Below, in pieces: positions 1 to 11,995 of a stretch of DNA of 64,000 nt. The translations under genes were made by a program, and so were the position numbers. This DNA is from Nigrospora sphaerica. Lineage: Eukaryota > Ascomycota > Sordariomycetes > Amphisphaeriales > Apiosporaceae. The stretch is taken from assembly GCA_018287875.1 (NCBI GenBank), contig JAGVVL010000025.1, positions 1,612,001-1,676,000 of the forward strand. The letters are read 5' to 3'. The notes under the pieces were generated by a model. The model saw nothing but the letters and a program-made list of their open reading frames with translations, was not told the DNA's origin and searched no databases. The stretch's first letter is position 1. Each line of letters opens with the position of its first letter.

Positions 1-1068
1 CAGCCTGGCAATCGAGAATGGGCTACCGCGATCCAGGGCGTGTGTGCGGACAGCTGGTGCGTCCCGCCATTCGTAGCGGTGAAGGGCAAGAACCATCTCG
101 CGAACTGGTACGCCGACAGCACCCTACCACGCGACTGGGTGATTAAACCAACCTCCAATGGATGGACCGACAATGAGACAGGGCTAGACTGGATTCGGCA
201 TTTCGATAAACACACTGCCGCGCGTACAAAGGGCACACATCGAATGTTGATCATCGACGGGCACGAGAGCCACGTTTCGGCCGATTTCCAGGCTTTCTGT
301 AAGGAGAAGAGCATTATCACGGTCTCAATGCCTCCTCATTCGTCACATCTACTCCAGCCTCTTGACGTTGGATGTTTTGGACCATTGAAGCGGGCGTACG
401 GTCGCGAAATCGAAGGGTTTATAAAGGCACACGTGAACCATATTACGAAGGCCGAGTTCCTCATCGCCTTCCACGCCGCGTTTGTTAAGATTTTTACACC
501 CGAAAACGTCAAATCCGGATTCCGCGGGGCTGGTTTAGTCCCTCTTAACCCGGACAAGGTCATCTCGAAGCTCGACGTGAAGTTATCAACGCCTTCGCCG
601 ACTGGAAGCCTCCCGGCTGCGACTATCCCTTTGGCCTCCCAAACGCCGCACAACCCGACCGAGGCAACTTCGCAAACCGATTTTATTCAAAGCCGAATCC
701 GCCGTCACCAGGGAAGCTCTCCGACACCGATTTTATCGGCAGTCGACCAGTTTGCGAAGGGTGCGATGGCGATAATGCACGAGAACGCCCTTTTACGGGC
801 GGAGGTTAAGACACTTCGAGAGGCGAATTCTAGCCTCGCAAAACGTCGGAGAGCGAAGAAAACACGTCTACGGCAAGGAGGAACACTCGAGATTGGCGAG
901 GGATTAGATCTTTTAGATCAAAAGGACGTGGATGCGCAGTTAAGGGAGGCAACACGTGCGAGTAGTAGTCGCGTAAGGAGGGCGCAACCGCGCGAACAGC
1001 GTTGTGGCATCTGCGGAAACACCGGTCATAATGCACGTACTTGTGAAATAGATGTAGAAACCTCCTGA
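1..1068 (+). CDS. Pogo/Fot1-like DDE transposase, 5' part outside the window
   Basis: The reading frame is open from base 1, so the apparent GTG start at 40 is not real and the N-terminal DNA-binding part and first catalytic Asp lie upstream. What remains is the second half of a DDE_1 (pogo/Fot1-type) transposase. The second Asp is in LIIDGHESH (codon at 256) and the third acidic residue in LLQPLDVGCFG (codon at 364). A basic stretch follows around 840-870, and the protein ends in a CCHC zinc knuckle (C-X2-C-X4-H-X4-C, about 1003-1044), as in many fungal members of this family. Enzymes of this kind cut and reinsert their own element at TA sites. No stop or frameshift interrupts the visible part, so this copy may be young. 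Confidence 0.9.
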   Translation, partial: QPGNREWATAIQGVCADSWCVPPFVAVKGKNHLANWYADSTLPRDWVIKPTSNGWTDNETGLDWIRHFDKHTAARTKGTHRMLIIDGHESHVSADFQAFCKEKSIITVSMPPHSSHLLQPLDVGCFGPLKRAYGREIEGFIKAHVNHITKAEFLIAFHAAFVKIFTPENVKSGFRGAGLVPLNPDKVISKLDVKLSTPSPTGSLPAATIPLASQTPHNPTEATSQTDFIQSRIRRHQGSSPTPILSAVDQFAKGAMAIMHENALLRAEVKTLREANSSLAKRRRAKKTRLRQGGTLEIGEGLDLLDQKDVDAQLREATRASSSRVRRAQPREQRCGICGNTGHNARTCEIDVETS

Positions 1069-1150
1069 GAGTCATATTCCGATTAGTTTGAATTGATTTA
1101 CGGCGTTGTGGTTGCATAATTAATTGATTTCTCGTGGAGATGCCGAAAGG

Positions 1151-1184
1151 TGCGCCACTCGCTTGTCTGCGCCACTCGCTTGTC
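1151..1184. repeat. Perfect 17-bp tandem duplication in the 3' end of the transposon
   Basis: TGCGCCACTCGCTTGTC occurs twice with no gap, about 80 bp after the transposase stop. Subterminal or terminal repeats are expected here in a Fot1/pogo element, so this probably belongs to the right end. The matching left end is outside the window, so the exact border and any TA target duplication cannot be shown. Confidence 0.6.
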
Positions 1185-2041
1185 ATCTACGTTAGTAGGT
1201 TTATCTAAAGATGAAGTACCTCACCACCATGGAGTGTATGGTTTCTAGTGTATACTTCATGTACTAATGTAGCGAGCCATTTCTTCTGTCCGCATCCTCG
1301 CCTTGCTAGGTACCCCGTCCCCTGGAACAACGTCTGTCAAAATGTTATCACTTCAAGATGGGTATCGCACTGACTAAGAAGCCATACTTTTATTCGCAAA
1401 ACATCATCCTTCACGCCCAAAGATTTCATTCATGCTACTGACTCACTTATCCACGGCGAAATCAGGGCTCTGTGTTCCTTAATGCCGTCTGGGCCCTTGT
1501 TGAAGAAATCGAGGGGTGGTTCCCACCGCCCCCTACTTGTGCCCATATCTATGTAGGTTCGATGAGAGAGTTACGCACTTTCTTAGAGCAAATTCATGAC
1601 AACCAGCTAATGTGAACAGCCTCCACCTTACTGGTCATTGGCGGAAAGTAGAGGCAGGATCCTTTCGGTGTACAGCCAGAGAGAAATACCCACCTCGTGT
1701 GTGCGTTGCAAAATCAACATGATGATGTGCTGGTCAGTACGTCAGGTTACTTCCATTTACTACCTGGGAGAGCAATAGTTGCTTTGCTGCCAGAGAACAC
1801 GTCTAAACCCATACGTTCATGAAATCAAGGGGAAACCACCTCCGTTTTACCGGTGTGTCTCCTGTGCCGCCCCGTACATAAAACAGCATGCGTACGTAGG
1901 GGGCATCCTTCCCACAAACGACATATGCATCACAACCGTGTGTCCATTCCGCATCGCATGCATCATCAGCGTGTCCCTACCGGCACCCCGATGCGCAAGC
2001 GGCCCCGGGGACGCTCGGGCCCGTGTACGCCGGGTGACTTT
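1185..2041. other. Spacer between transposon end and orphan gene
   Basis: Moderately AT-rich sequence with stops in all frames. I see no gene, tRNA or clear repeat. It could include further transposon or flanking sequence. Confidence 0.4.
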
Positions 2042-2744
2042 TCAGGCAGAGTGCGGCGTGACCGCCGACTGCGCCCTCTCCAGCTTGTCGAGCTCGCAGG
2101 CCCAGGCCCGGGCGCGCGCGCGCAGGAGGCGGACGTGGGGGATGAGGCGGGCGAAGGCGGCGCGGTCGAAGGGTGAGGCGGGCCGCCGGAGCGGCGGGCC
2201 GACCTCGAGGCGCGCCGTCTCGTAGGCGTCGCGCGCCGCCCGGGCGTAGGCGGCGTCGTTGGCGCGGCGCGGGAGCCGGCCCGCCGCGAACCGGCAGACA
2301 GTCACGTACAGGTAGCACGACTCGACCTGGAAGCCGCAGTACTGGAGCGTGCGTGCGAGCCGCACCAACACGCGCGGCGTCAGCTCTGCCACTGGGTACT
2401 GCGGATACGAGAGCGAGAGGCCCTGTCCGGCACGCGGGCTCGTGGTTAGCAGCGGGCGATCCCCCGTCGGCACGGGACGCAGCGACGAAAAGCGGACCTG
2501 CCTTGAACTGCTCGACCAGTCTGGCGCCGTCCTCTTGACTCAGGGGCAAGCCTTGGGCCAGCCGCGCGAGGAGCGCGTGATAGTTGGAGTGGTAGCCAGC
2601 GAGGTCGCAGCGGAGGTGAAAGTCGGCCTGCGCGCTTATAAGAGCCGCCTCGCGGTGAAGTTGTTTGACCCATTCACGTTTAGCCTCCATCGTTTCCAAG
2701 GGCGGTGGCGCCCAAGTCCCTTGGGCAGAGGATGAGCTGGGCAT
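2042..2744 (-). pseudogene. Frameshifted gene for an unrecognised alpha-helical protein
   Basis: Two overlapping minus-strand frames read like one protein. The first half starts at the ATG at 2744 and contains REWVKQLHREAALISAQADF and GYHSNYHALLARLAQ. The second half continues in another frame (SLSYPQYPVAEL, LARTLQYCGFQVESCYLYV) to the stop at 2042. The switch lies at about 2497-2501, where AAGGCAGGTCCGC has one G too many; without it the gene would be 234 codons. A GCAG acceptor is present there, but I found no convincing donor or branch site upstream, so a one-base frameshift fits better than an intron. I do not recognise the family. It is the nearest gene to the transposon remnant. Confidence 0.5.
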
Positions 2745-4017
2745 CGTAGATACGCCCGGCCAACGTAACTGCGGTGGGGCGTGTCAAGTAGGCTGTATAA
2801 GTGACGGCGACGGTGGTGGTAATGCCGATGTTTGCACTTGTAGGTGGATATATATTGTGATTGCAGACGGATGTACTTACATACACCTTACGAAGTCAGT
2901 AAATGTTGAAGAAGTTGCCCAAAGGAAGTTTGGCAATCTCGTTTTGCATGCGTTGAATCTTTCTGTGATTCATAAAGAGCATCCCAGGCAGGTGTCACTT
3001 ACCGACAGGTTGTGGACATGAGGAAAGAGCTTTGTAGTTCTAGTCTCTACATTAGGTAAGTTTAGTTACGTACCTCATCAGGTGGGAGGTCTCTTAGCAT
3101 CCAGGAAGGAAAGGGACTTGAAGTATCTTTCGGGCGATCTGTGCCATGACTATGAGTAAAGCAAGTACGGACTTAGCTATGAACCACGGGCTTAGCTATG
3201 AGCTATTCCCGGTGTGCAAGACGAGCGAGTGTTTTTCATGCTACCAAGTCAATAAAAACTACCTAGATAGCTTAGGTACATTGTCACTTCAAGGCCGGTA
3301 CGGAAACAGGTCCCCCCCAAAAAGCTGTTGGGGGGTGCCATGTTCCAGGCGTCTATAGAGGTACCATACACCACCTGCAGATAGTAGTATTTCTTTGATC
3401 CTGCCACTGAGGTCTTTCCCTCAAAGCAGGTGGGAGTCTTCCGCTGTCAAAGCCCCTAGCTAACTTGGCATTTTGGGACGGTCTGATCGACTCTGTCGGA
3501 CGACGTCCTTGATTTGCTTTATGTTTTTGGCTACACGTATCAACCTGGGCATCGTAGCATCTGGCCACCATAAAACAAGTATATATCGATATACGTGGAT
3601 GTAAACAGGTACCCGTGCTTGTCCAGCCATCGGTTTCTGTCTTCATGTCTCAGAAGGGATATAAGTAGAGGAAAGATATCTAGAAATAGCAAGTCGAGAA
3701 ATGTGGTCTTCGAGCATCCACCATCATCTTTAGTGGCAGACGGGGGGTATCGCCAATTTTCCCACATGGAGACCTGGAAATAATCTCGTGATTTGCGGTG
3801 TTTGCAATGTCCTATGCTGCTGCCCCCATCTGTCATTATTGCCATGGATATGCGAGTAAGTTTAGAGATGCGGCGGGCCTCGCATTGTATGGGATGCTGT
3901 GCCAAGAGGACAAGAGGAGAGTTATGGCTTCAGCAGGAGTGTGCGGGTGATCTGGAATTAGATTCTGGTCTTGAATGGCCGCCAGGGGAGCCATTGCTAT
4001 CTGATGTGATGGGAGGC
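2745..4017. other. Gene-poor spacer
   Basis: Only short, low-complexity frames. No gene or RNA recognised. The right end holds the 3' flank of COG3. Confidence 0.4.
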
Positions 4018-6513
4018 TCATCTCGAACCTCCCTTCGCTCCGCCAACCTCCTTCTGTGCTTGGGCGTTGATCTCAATGGCCTCCTTCAGCTTTCCGATGA
4101 CCTCGGGTTGTGCTCCGAAGGCCGTCAGTAGTTTCTCGTCGAGCTCCTTTTCCACAGCTTCCAAGCTACTGCCGCCTTTCTTCCCGCCCTTGACCGAGTT
4201 GATCAGAGTGCCCCAGCGCTGCGTGAACGCATAAATGCTCTGCCTCAACAGCTCATCCAACTTTTCGCTTGCATCTTGCACTTGCTCCTTTACCGCCCCG
4301 TTGGGAGTCGGTTTCGCGTCCGTTGCCGCAGAGCCGGACCAGAGACCCAGTGATAGTGTCCCCCCAAGGATCCCACGGAACAAGCCCATCCAATTCTGCG
4401 GGCTGAGAGTGTCCCATATTTGACCAAAGTGCTGCATCGCTGCATCCTGAGATCGAATATCTCCAATCTCGAGTGACATGAGTTCGTTCTTCAATATCAG
4501 CAAGTTTTTGATCATGAACAGATCCGGATCTGGATCGGGATTGGCCGACTTGCTGGCTTTGAGACGAGCCTCGACGCGCTGCAACGCCAAAATTGTTTCA
4601 TGGACTATGCGAAAGACGACAGGACTTGACTGTTGCTGCGACAAATTAGCAACAGCAGGCGGTGTGTAGCGAATGAGACCTTACACTTCGTTCCTTGGGC
4701 ATGGCTTGATCGTACATGCCCAGAAGCTCGAGCGCTCTTTTGGCGATTGGGTGGGCATTCGAAGTGGCGCTGCCATTGACGACAGGTGTGATTTTCAAGC
4801 TCTCCGGCGTGATGACGTGCCGGGAAATGGACTTGGCAATCTCATTTTCGAATGCCGTGTCTGTGACGGGCCACAGGTGCTCCATCAGCAGACGGGCCGT
4901 GAGCTCCTGGCAATGCTGTGAGTAGCGCGACTCCTCTTCATCGTATTCGAGAATAAGATATTCGTTCGTGATCCATCCAAGGAAGCCGCATATGGTCGAG
5001 AGGTCACTCGACTGCAAAATAGGCTGGAGCGTTGTGGCAATCGGCGCGATGTTGGCGACGTTGACCAATCCGTTCTGGTGCGTCTTCAGGGCGGCATAGG
5101 CCGAGTTGCTGTCGGTGCTAAACTGTGGCTCGATGGAAAAGACCTTGGCAAACAGCGCCGCTTCGTCAAACGATCTCTCGTAGCATTGCTTGATAAAGTT
5201 CCGCGAGGCCGTCTCCGCATTGATCTCTTTAGCTTCCTTCCTGAAAACCTCCAGGTCGTGCTGCGTGATAGGTTTGAGGTCGCGATCTCGAATGGTCGAG
5301 TACGTGGCAAATATGTTGACGGCAGTATTAGAGTAGTAATCGAAGTTAGGTCCAGAAACTGGGTATCCCAGCTGATCGTAGCAGCTACGGATAACCTTCT
5401 GAACGTTGAAGATCAGACCATCAGCATCAAGAACCAGCTCTTCGAAGCGGCCATAGGCAAGCGCGTGGCGGGCGGCCTCCGATTGCGTTGACGCGATCTG
5501 CTTGCATAATTCTGTGGATATTCTCTCGAGATGATTCGTGAGCCCAGCTTCCAGGAGATGGAGGGCCTTGGTAAGCGAGGATTGATATCGGGCCAGGTAT
5601 GATTCAGCATCGCGGTACGTGGGCTTTGGTCGAAGCGGTTAGCAACGGGGTCAAGCTGTGTATACGTAAAACTGGGCGAGGGGATGGCCGGCTTACATGA
5701 TCGGCCATGAAGACAATACAGGCATCCGTGTTTGTCAATATCTCGGCAAAGTTCTGGTGGTCCACCAGCCGGCTTGCCCCTGGGGCATTCAGCCGCCGGG
5801 TAACCCCATCTAGGTATGCGTAATAGTGCAAGTCGGTGCCAACCTCGTCGGCGAGCTTCTGCAGACGTTTCTCCTCGGAGAGCAAGTCGTCGCACTGGGC
5901 CTGGAAGGTCGATGTCTGGGCCTCCACAGCACGGAACGAGCCAGCGAGCGTCTCGAGAAGCTTGAGGGCGCTGTTGGTGTCCTGGATCAAGGTATCGAGG
6001 TGGCGCTCGGTCAAGGCAAGCTGGTCGCGATAGAGCAGGAAGTCGTGCTGGCTAGCCCGTAACAATTGCGCGTCCAAGGGATCCTCCGGCGGAGCGGCAC
6101 GAGCGGGCAGGTCGTCTTCGGGCTTGGTGACCATCAATGCCTCGATGGACATCTCCCTCGTCTTGGTCTTTTTCTTCGGGCGCTTCTTCGCAACATCCTT
6201 GGACAATTGGGCGCGCACAACATGGTAGAAGTCGGAGTAGGACTTGGCACGCCGGCTCAGCGTGGGCTCAGGAGGATCGTTGGGTGCTTCGGGTTCTTCG
6301 AGCAGGCCGTCGAGCGGCGCTGCTATTTCATGGGGATTGGCGCCCTGGAAAGGAAATCAACATGGTGCCTAAATCGCAGAGCGAGGGCCGTGGGGGACGA
6401 ACATTGGGCTGCTGCAGAAGCGACTCTCCTCTCTTGCGGCCGGTCTGGGATACCGAAGGGTTCTTCTTGTGCGTGTGTTCCGGTACAAAGCTGTACCAGG
6501 AGTCCTCGTACAT
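4018..6513 (-). CDS. cog3: COG3 (Sec34), conserved oligomeric Golgi complex subunit 3
   Basis: COG3 is a lobe A subunit of the COG tether, which captures retrograde vesicles at the Golgi membrane. I assemble four exons: 6513-6403, 6344-5697, 5623-4685 and 4635-4018. They give 771 residues with all introns in phase 0. The Sec34-type N-terminal coiled region is clear (FQAQCDDLLSEEKRLQKLAD, then a DLHYYAYLD segment), and splicing joins FMADH to PTYRDAESYLARYQ, as the family requires. The introns are 58, 73 and 49 nt. The last two have good GTAAG donors and CTAAC or CTAAT branch sites. The first has an unusual GTTCGT donor and is the least certain. The start is MYEDSWYSFV at 6513. It is divergent from the FMP25-like gene, 970 bp away. 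Confidence 0.93.
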
Positions 6514-7483
6514 CTTTTGCGGCGGTAGGTTGTGAACGGGCGCGACGCAACTTTCGAGCTTGAGTCCCTCAATGATGCCCCTGCTCGTCGTCGAGTCCTG
6601 CGGGTGTTGGAAGCGGAGAGCGTGCCAGCCAGGTTCTACCTATGTAGGTATGTTACATGTGCGCACATACAATGTAGTGTAGTAGGCGGACTCTTAACCC
6701 GTAGAGTTGATGCCACCAGGGCTAGTTCGGCCTGAGCGACGCCGACCCACTGGGATTGGAGGTGACGCTGCTGCCCACGTTGCGCCGGACTTTGACTTTG
6801 ACCGTCGGCCGCTTCAGCGGGGGCGCCTGGGGCACTTGACAACCCGCTCACCCGCCTCGCCCGCCGCATCGGGATGGGATCCCATGGGATAGGATGGGTT
6901 GAGCTCTGCTTGGTGGGATCCCGCTAGATAGCCCGTCGTTCCGGGCCTGTTTCTATTTGTAACCCGCCCAGCGGGATTCGGGGCGGCTGTTCGTAAGCCC
7001 CTGTGGCCCGGAGGGACCTTTGCACCCGCATCTCCTCCCCCGATTCCGCCCAAAAGCCTCCCCGGGTGAGCCCTGCAAGAGGATGAAGCCGCTAAGAGAC
7101 CCTGCAGCGGACCCGACCCAATCGCCCAAAGGTCGGGGCGCGATGCCTGCGCTTCGCAGGTGGGGAAAGAGCTTGAAGCTCCCGGGTTTCGCTGTCAGGC
7201 TCCAGGGTGCAAAAGCTGTTAGGTGAAGCTAAATCCTGAGGTCCAGTACCACATGCGATGCCTGCCCTGGTTGGATGACCTCACCATTCCTCTGAACTTC
7301 GCGTCCATCAAGTCCGCCACTCTGCTCCGTGTCCTTTGACGACAGCAGGTCTTAGGATGTTGTAGCAGTCGGTTGCATATTGTTCTGTCCCATCGTCTGC
7401 CTGCCGCTACATCAGCCTGCGTCCGCAGATTCTCTACTGCGGAGGACATCTTGAAAACCCGACACAGCAATCGCCATCCCAGC
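6514..7483. other. Divergent promoter region of cog3 and the FMP25-like gene
   Basis: A 970-bp GC-rich interval shared by two divergent genes. It should hold both promoters and 5' leaders. The start of the FMP25-like gene is preceded by more than 100 bp of open but non-ATG frame. No RNA gene seen. Confidence 0.5.
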
Positions 7484-9301
7484 ATGACTTCCGTCCAGCG
7501 TGCGGTGCGGGGCACACCCCTCGTTTTCCGCTCCCTGCGACCGGCGGTCCCGGCTGTTCGATCCCATGCGGTTCCCCGGTCCCAGCCCGTCCGATATGCG
7601 GGTTCACAGTCCGGAGCCCGCGGTGACCAGGGCAAGGGCAGCAAGGGCAAGTTCCTGGCTGGCATGACGATAGCCATGGTGGGAGCCGGTGCTGCCGCCC
7701 TTCTCCTGCCCGTCTATCTCGCTGAGCCCGCGAAGCCGGCACAAGCGGTCATCAACTACGAGAAAGCACGCGCGCACCCGCAGTCGAAAGAGGCCAACCG
7801 TGACTTGATCAGCAGCCAACACTTACAGGTCAAGCAAAGCTGGGAAAACCCCGGCGTGTACGCCTGGGGCTGCAATGCCGGCCGTGTGGCTGCACCCGAT
7901 TCAACCGAGAATGTGATCAAGACCCCCAGACGGATGGCCTACTTCGACGGTCAGCTGCTGCGAGACATCAAGCTCGACCGTGAATTCGGCGCTGCTCTCA
8001 CCGAAAACGGAGATTTGGTCCAGTGGGGAACCGGCTTCTCGAAGGAAGACCCCACGCCCAAGCCTACACTGAAAGGAAAGGACCTGGCCAAGTTGGCCAT
8101 TTCCCGTGATCGCATACTGGCTCTGGCGAAGAACGGCACTGTCTATTCGGTTCCTGTCAGCGACTCCGACCAGGCGGCCAGTTCCAAGTCGGGGTCTTCC
8201 TCGTGGACGAGCCTCTGGTCTTCGCCTTTGGCCGTTCCATACCGGAAGCTCGACGTCCCCTCCTTATCGTGGGGTGAGCGCGTCACCGACATCCAGTGCG
8301 GCCTGGAACACGCCCTCCTCCTCACCTCCAAGGGCCGTGTCTTCTCCGCCGCCGCCTCGACCTCCGATTTCCCGTCGAAAGGCCAACTGGGCGTGCCCGG
8401 CTTGACGTGGTCTACCCGCCCCCCGGGACCCTACGATCGCCCCCACGAGGTCGCGGGTCTCAAGGGCTTCAAGATATCCCAAATCGCCGCCGGCGACTTC
8501 CATTCCTTGGCCCTCGACCAGGACGGCCGAGTCTTCGTCTTTGGCGAGAACACGTCGGGCCAGCTCGGCTTTGAGCCCGAACGTGAGATTCCTTTTGTCG
8601 ACGGCCCTGTCCCGCTGCCGTTCAACAAGCTTTACGGCGGCACTGCGCAAACCCCCAAGGTGACTTCGATTGCCGCCGGCGGTGCCAACTCCTTCTTTAC
8701 CATCGACGCCACGCGCACCGCCAACCAGACAGGCGGGTCGGAGCAGCCGCCCGTTGCGCCGGCGCGGGACCTCGGGCGCGTCACGGCCGATACGTGGGCC
8801 GCCGGCTCCGGCATCGTCGGCAGCCTGGGCAACGGGCGCTGGACCCACTTGTCGCTGGGCCCCTCTCGCATTAAGCCGCTCTCCGGCCTGTACGAGTGGG
8901 ACGAGCGCAGTCGCTCCGTCGTCCCTATCCGGCTCGCGCGGTTGAGTGTGGGCTCCACCCACGCCGCCGCCGTCATGGCCAATGAGACGTACGTCGACGC
9001 CTCAGCCCGGTCCTCGGAGAATGACACCAACTGGGGCGCCGACGTCCTGTTCTGGGGCGGCAACGAATTCTACCAGCTCGGCACCGGCAAACGGAACAAC
9101 GTCAATAGCCCCATCTACATTGGGCCGCTCGACGGGGGCCGTGGCGATGCCGAGAAGGGCCGCAAAGGCGAGGAACACCGATTCCAGATTACTCCACGAT
9201 CTACGGCACGAATTGGTCCCGACGGCAAAGGCCGGAAGGTCACTATGGAACAGAAGGTGGAATGCGGCCGGTTCGTCAGTGCGGTATACTCGAGCACCTG
9301 A
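7484..9301 (+). CDS. fmp25: FMP25-like mitochondrial inner-membrane protein with RCC1 repeats
   Basis: A 605-residue protein. The frame is open from 7373, but the first ATG is at 7484 (MTSVQRAVRG), and it opens a basic, Ser/Arg-rich presequence typical of mitochondrial import. A hydrophobic segment (about residues 58-80, FLAGMTIAMVGAGAAALLLP) is followed by RCC1-type beta-propeller blades with repeated Gly-rich motifs (VYAWGCNAGR, LVQWGTGF, VFVFGENTSGQLGF, VLFWGGNEFYQLGTG). Fmp25 and its fungal relatives sit in the inner membrane and have been tied to respiratory-complex assembly; that role is taken from the family. No intron is needed. Confidence 0.85.
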   Translation: MTSVQRAVRGTPLVFRSLRPAVPAVRSHAVPRSQPVRYAGSQSGARGDQGKGSKGKFLAGMTIAMVGAGAAALLLPVYLAEPAKPAQAVINYEKARAHPQSKEANRDLISSQHLQVKQSWENPGVYAWGCNAGRVAAPDSTENVIKTPRRMAYFDGQLLRDIKLDREFGAALTENGDLVQWGTGFSKEDPTPKPTLKGKDLAKLAISRDRILALAKNGTVYSVPVSDSDQAASSKSGSSSWTSLWSSPLAVPYRKLDVPSLSWGERVTDIQCGLEHALLLTSKGRVFSAAASTSDFPSKGQLGVPGLTWSTRPPGPYDRPHEVAGLKGFKISQIAAGDFHSLALDQDGRVFVFGENTSGQLGFEPEREIPFVDGPVPLPFNKLYGGTAQTPKVTSIAAGGANSFFTIDATRTANQTGGSEQPPVAPARDLGRVTADTWAAGSGIVGSLGNGRWTHLSLGPSRIKPLSGLYEWDERSRSVVPIRLARLSVGSTHAAAVMANETYVDASARSSENDTNWGADVLFWGGNEFYQLGTGKRNNVNSPIYIGPLDGGRGDAEKGRKGEEHRFQITPRSTARIGPDGKGRKVTMEQKVECGRFVSAVYSST

Positions 9302-11995
9302 GAAAGCACTTGGCCGGACCCGGCGTTGCGGAACAAGGCATGCCAATGTATAGTATCTGTTGTGTCAATGTTTGGGGGCATCTGTAAATAACTATTAGGA
9401 TGTATACGGCGCCCTCTTTGCTATGCGGAAAAAGTGCGGGACCAAGGGGAGCCGACGCATCGTTAGCCTGGAATCGGTCACGATGCTCTGGAGTCTCTTA
9501 AATGTCATCACAGCGAGATTTGAATAAAACATCAACACACCACTCACTCACACCTTCTTATACCACAACCTTGAAAATAGTCGTGTGGCTCGTAGCAGCA
9601 GCTCCACAGCACTCGGCCTACAGTTTTCGAACACCGGTGTGACAAGAGGCAGCGCCTCGCAGGTGTTCAGTCGCACAGAGCCGCCGGTGTAGCGTCGGGA
9701 AGTGGGACAGGGGCGTCAGCACAACATGGCTTGCCGCATTCACACGACGTGGCCCATCGGTAGCGACAAGCCCCCTTTCCCTCCTGGTTCCTGACACTTC
9801 AACAAATGTGAGTCGAGGAAGACGGGTGCGGCGCGGACGGGCGTGTCGTGACAAGCGTCCGTCAAGCTGTGCACGCCAAATCCGACTCCGTTGGCTGGAA
9901 GGTTCTTTGCAGTGGGAATGGCCTGATCTCGCGCGCGACTGACTGCCAGAGTTCGTCTGCGGATCGCTTCGACGGTCTTCCCGAGCTTCCAAGTTCCGAT
10001 CTGAGGGTTGGGTGGCGCCGGTCTCAAATCGCTTGTCGTTTTGCTTGCTGTCCAGCGGATAGCAGTCCTCCCCCCCCTGGACCTCCGATCTTGCCCCTCT
10101 TCCTAGCCCCAGTAACGGGCGATTGGGGGCGCGGGCCGGTTGATTAGTGTACCAGGCTGGGCGGCGCATCAGGATCCCTTCTATCCAGATGTGGGGGAAG
10201 CGGACCAGCAGGTCCGGGAAAATCCCATCCTCGGATCCAGAAGCGAGATCGGATTCTCAGCTGCATACCGACTTCTTGGGCGAAAGCGGGGGACAAGGGG
10301 CGGGCGGTGGCAATCCTGCGCCAGTGGGCTGGGAGCAATGCATGAAGGCGGCCTGGATCGACGGTTCGTGTGCGGCTGTATGCTGACGGTGCGGCCTGGG
10401 GCCGCCGGGCGGGACTGGACGCGAGCCGTGCCAGCACTTTCAGCTGAAGAGGCGTGTCGGACACGTTGTGAGTGCTCTCGATCTCCGGACAAGCCTGGGG
10501 TTCTGGGGATCGGGAGCATGGGAGAGGGGCTGGTTTATATAGCCCTCACGGACGGGCTAGCGCGGTCGCCACATCCGGCAGCCGTAGGCCGATGTGAAGA
10601 CGTGGATCGGCTTTGCCGCAAGCGCCCCTGGCGCCGGAGGCTTTGCCGCTGGCTGTCAGGGAGCTGTCAATGGCTGGCCCGGCGAGACTCTGGTCTCGCA
10701 AGCAGCTGATTTGCCATTGATGTACGAAGCAAGCGGACGGGATGGATGCCATATGCTCCACAGGCTTCTCGGCCAAGGCTGTCCCATCGGCGTCCCTGCA
10801 CGACAGATAGCCTCCCATCGTGCCGCGGTGGAGTGTGACGGTCGGCTGGGATTGGGCTTCTTAAAGAGGCAAATGGCCGTTGGTGCCATTCTCGAGGCAG
10901 ATCTCCTATGCATGCCCGAATGCGATTTACCCTTCGGTAGATCCGGCCGTGGTGTTTGTTCAGGTAGCCAGGGCCCTGACACGTGGGGTTGGCGATGCGC
11001 CACACTGCAGCCCGCCTTCCCACTACAGAGCCTCACCCGCATCCCGCACTCAACATGGGGAGGCTGCATCCCAAGTGCCAAGCAGCAGTCCGAAAGATCC
11101 CCTAGTTCATGGAGTCCGACAGACCCCTAATTCGAGAGCGCGTTACCGCGGCTCGCATTGGTATGCCACTGCGGTAAAGTACTAATAACGCACAGCAGTG
11201 TAGCGATTGGGGTGCAAAAGCGTTGCTCTCCGGGGTGGAAGCGCGCTCATCCACCACCCCCTCCGTGCCTACAGCGAGCAGGTCTGGTCTTCTAGTAGGT
11301 GCATGAAAGTGGTACGATAAGGGTCTCTCGTGTTGCGCGGCGGGCTCGAAATGCCGATGGCCAGGCTCATGACTGGCTGGTGGAGGTGGCAAATTACCTG
11401 CTGATTGGGGATAAGTTGGCGTGGGCGCGAGAGGCCTGGCGACACCAAAGTCGCGATCCTGCGACGATGGGCAGCCGGGTTGGCGATGGCATGGCAACGC
11501 TGCCATGTCCGGGGTGGGAAGGAGCCCTCCTGTCCGCTGCCCGGCATCTCGATAGTCCAGACGGGTGACGATGCAAGCCAGAGGTCCTTCAGCCTGGCCC
11601 AGGCTTCGGACGAGAGCCGCAGGACCGGGCCTTGACAGCCACTCAGAAGGGCTTGCTGGCACCTTCAATCGTCGATGCCGCGAGCCCCTCTCTACGCAGA
11701 CACCCATCGACCGACAGCTGAGTGAACCGACGCGCATGTAAAGCTACTTCCAGAGCTGCTGGCGACAGGCAGCGCGATCGCCGCCTTGTCAGTACCAGTG
11801 ACCTACGTCGTCGTTTAGCGCCCCTTCTCGGCTACGCCCCCACCACAAGCCGCTGCTATTTGCCCCCCAAAACCGGAACTTCCGGATGGCATGCGACTTC
11901 TGATTGGCCGACAGCTCGCTAAACACACCCCGGGCTTGAAGTTTCAACCCTACCAGTTCTGGGCCCAAGCCATCAATTTGTGGGGAAAGACCCTG
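9302..11995. other. Long spacer upstream of frq
   Basis: About 2.7 kb with no recognisable gene. Frames of up to 211 codons on either strand lack family motifs and overlap one another. Part of it probably belongs to the frq control region and long 5' leader, as in Neurospora, where frq has a large upstream region. Confidence 0.45.

Noticed and set aside
2446..2702. An intron joining the two frames of the orphan gene
   Set aside because: A GCAG acceptor exists at the junction, but the upstream sequence looks coding up to it and offers no good donor or branch site, so a one-base shift is simpler.
7373..7483. An N-terminal extension of the FMP25-like protein
   Set aside because: The frame is open, but its first codon would be TTG; the ATG at 7484 starts a normal mitochondrial presequence.
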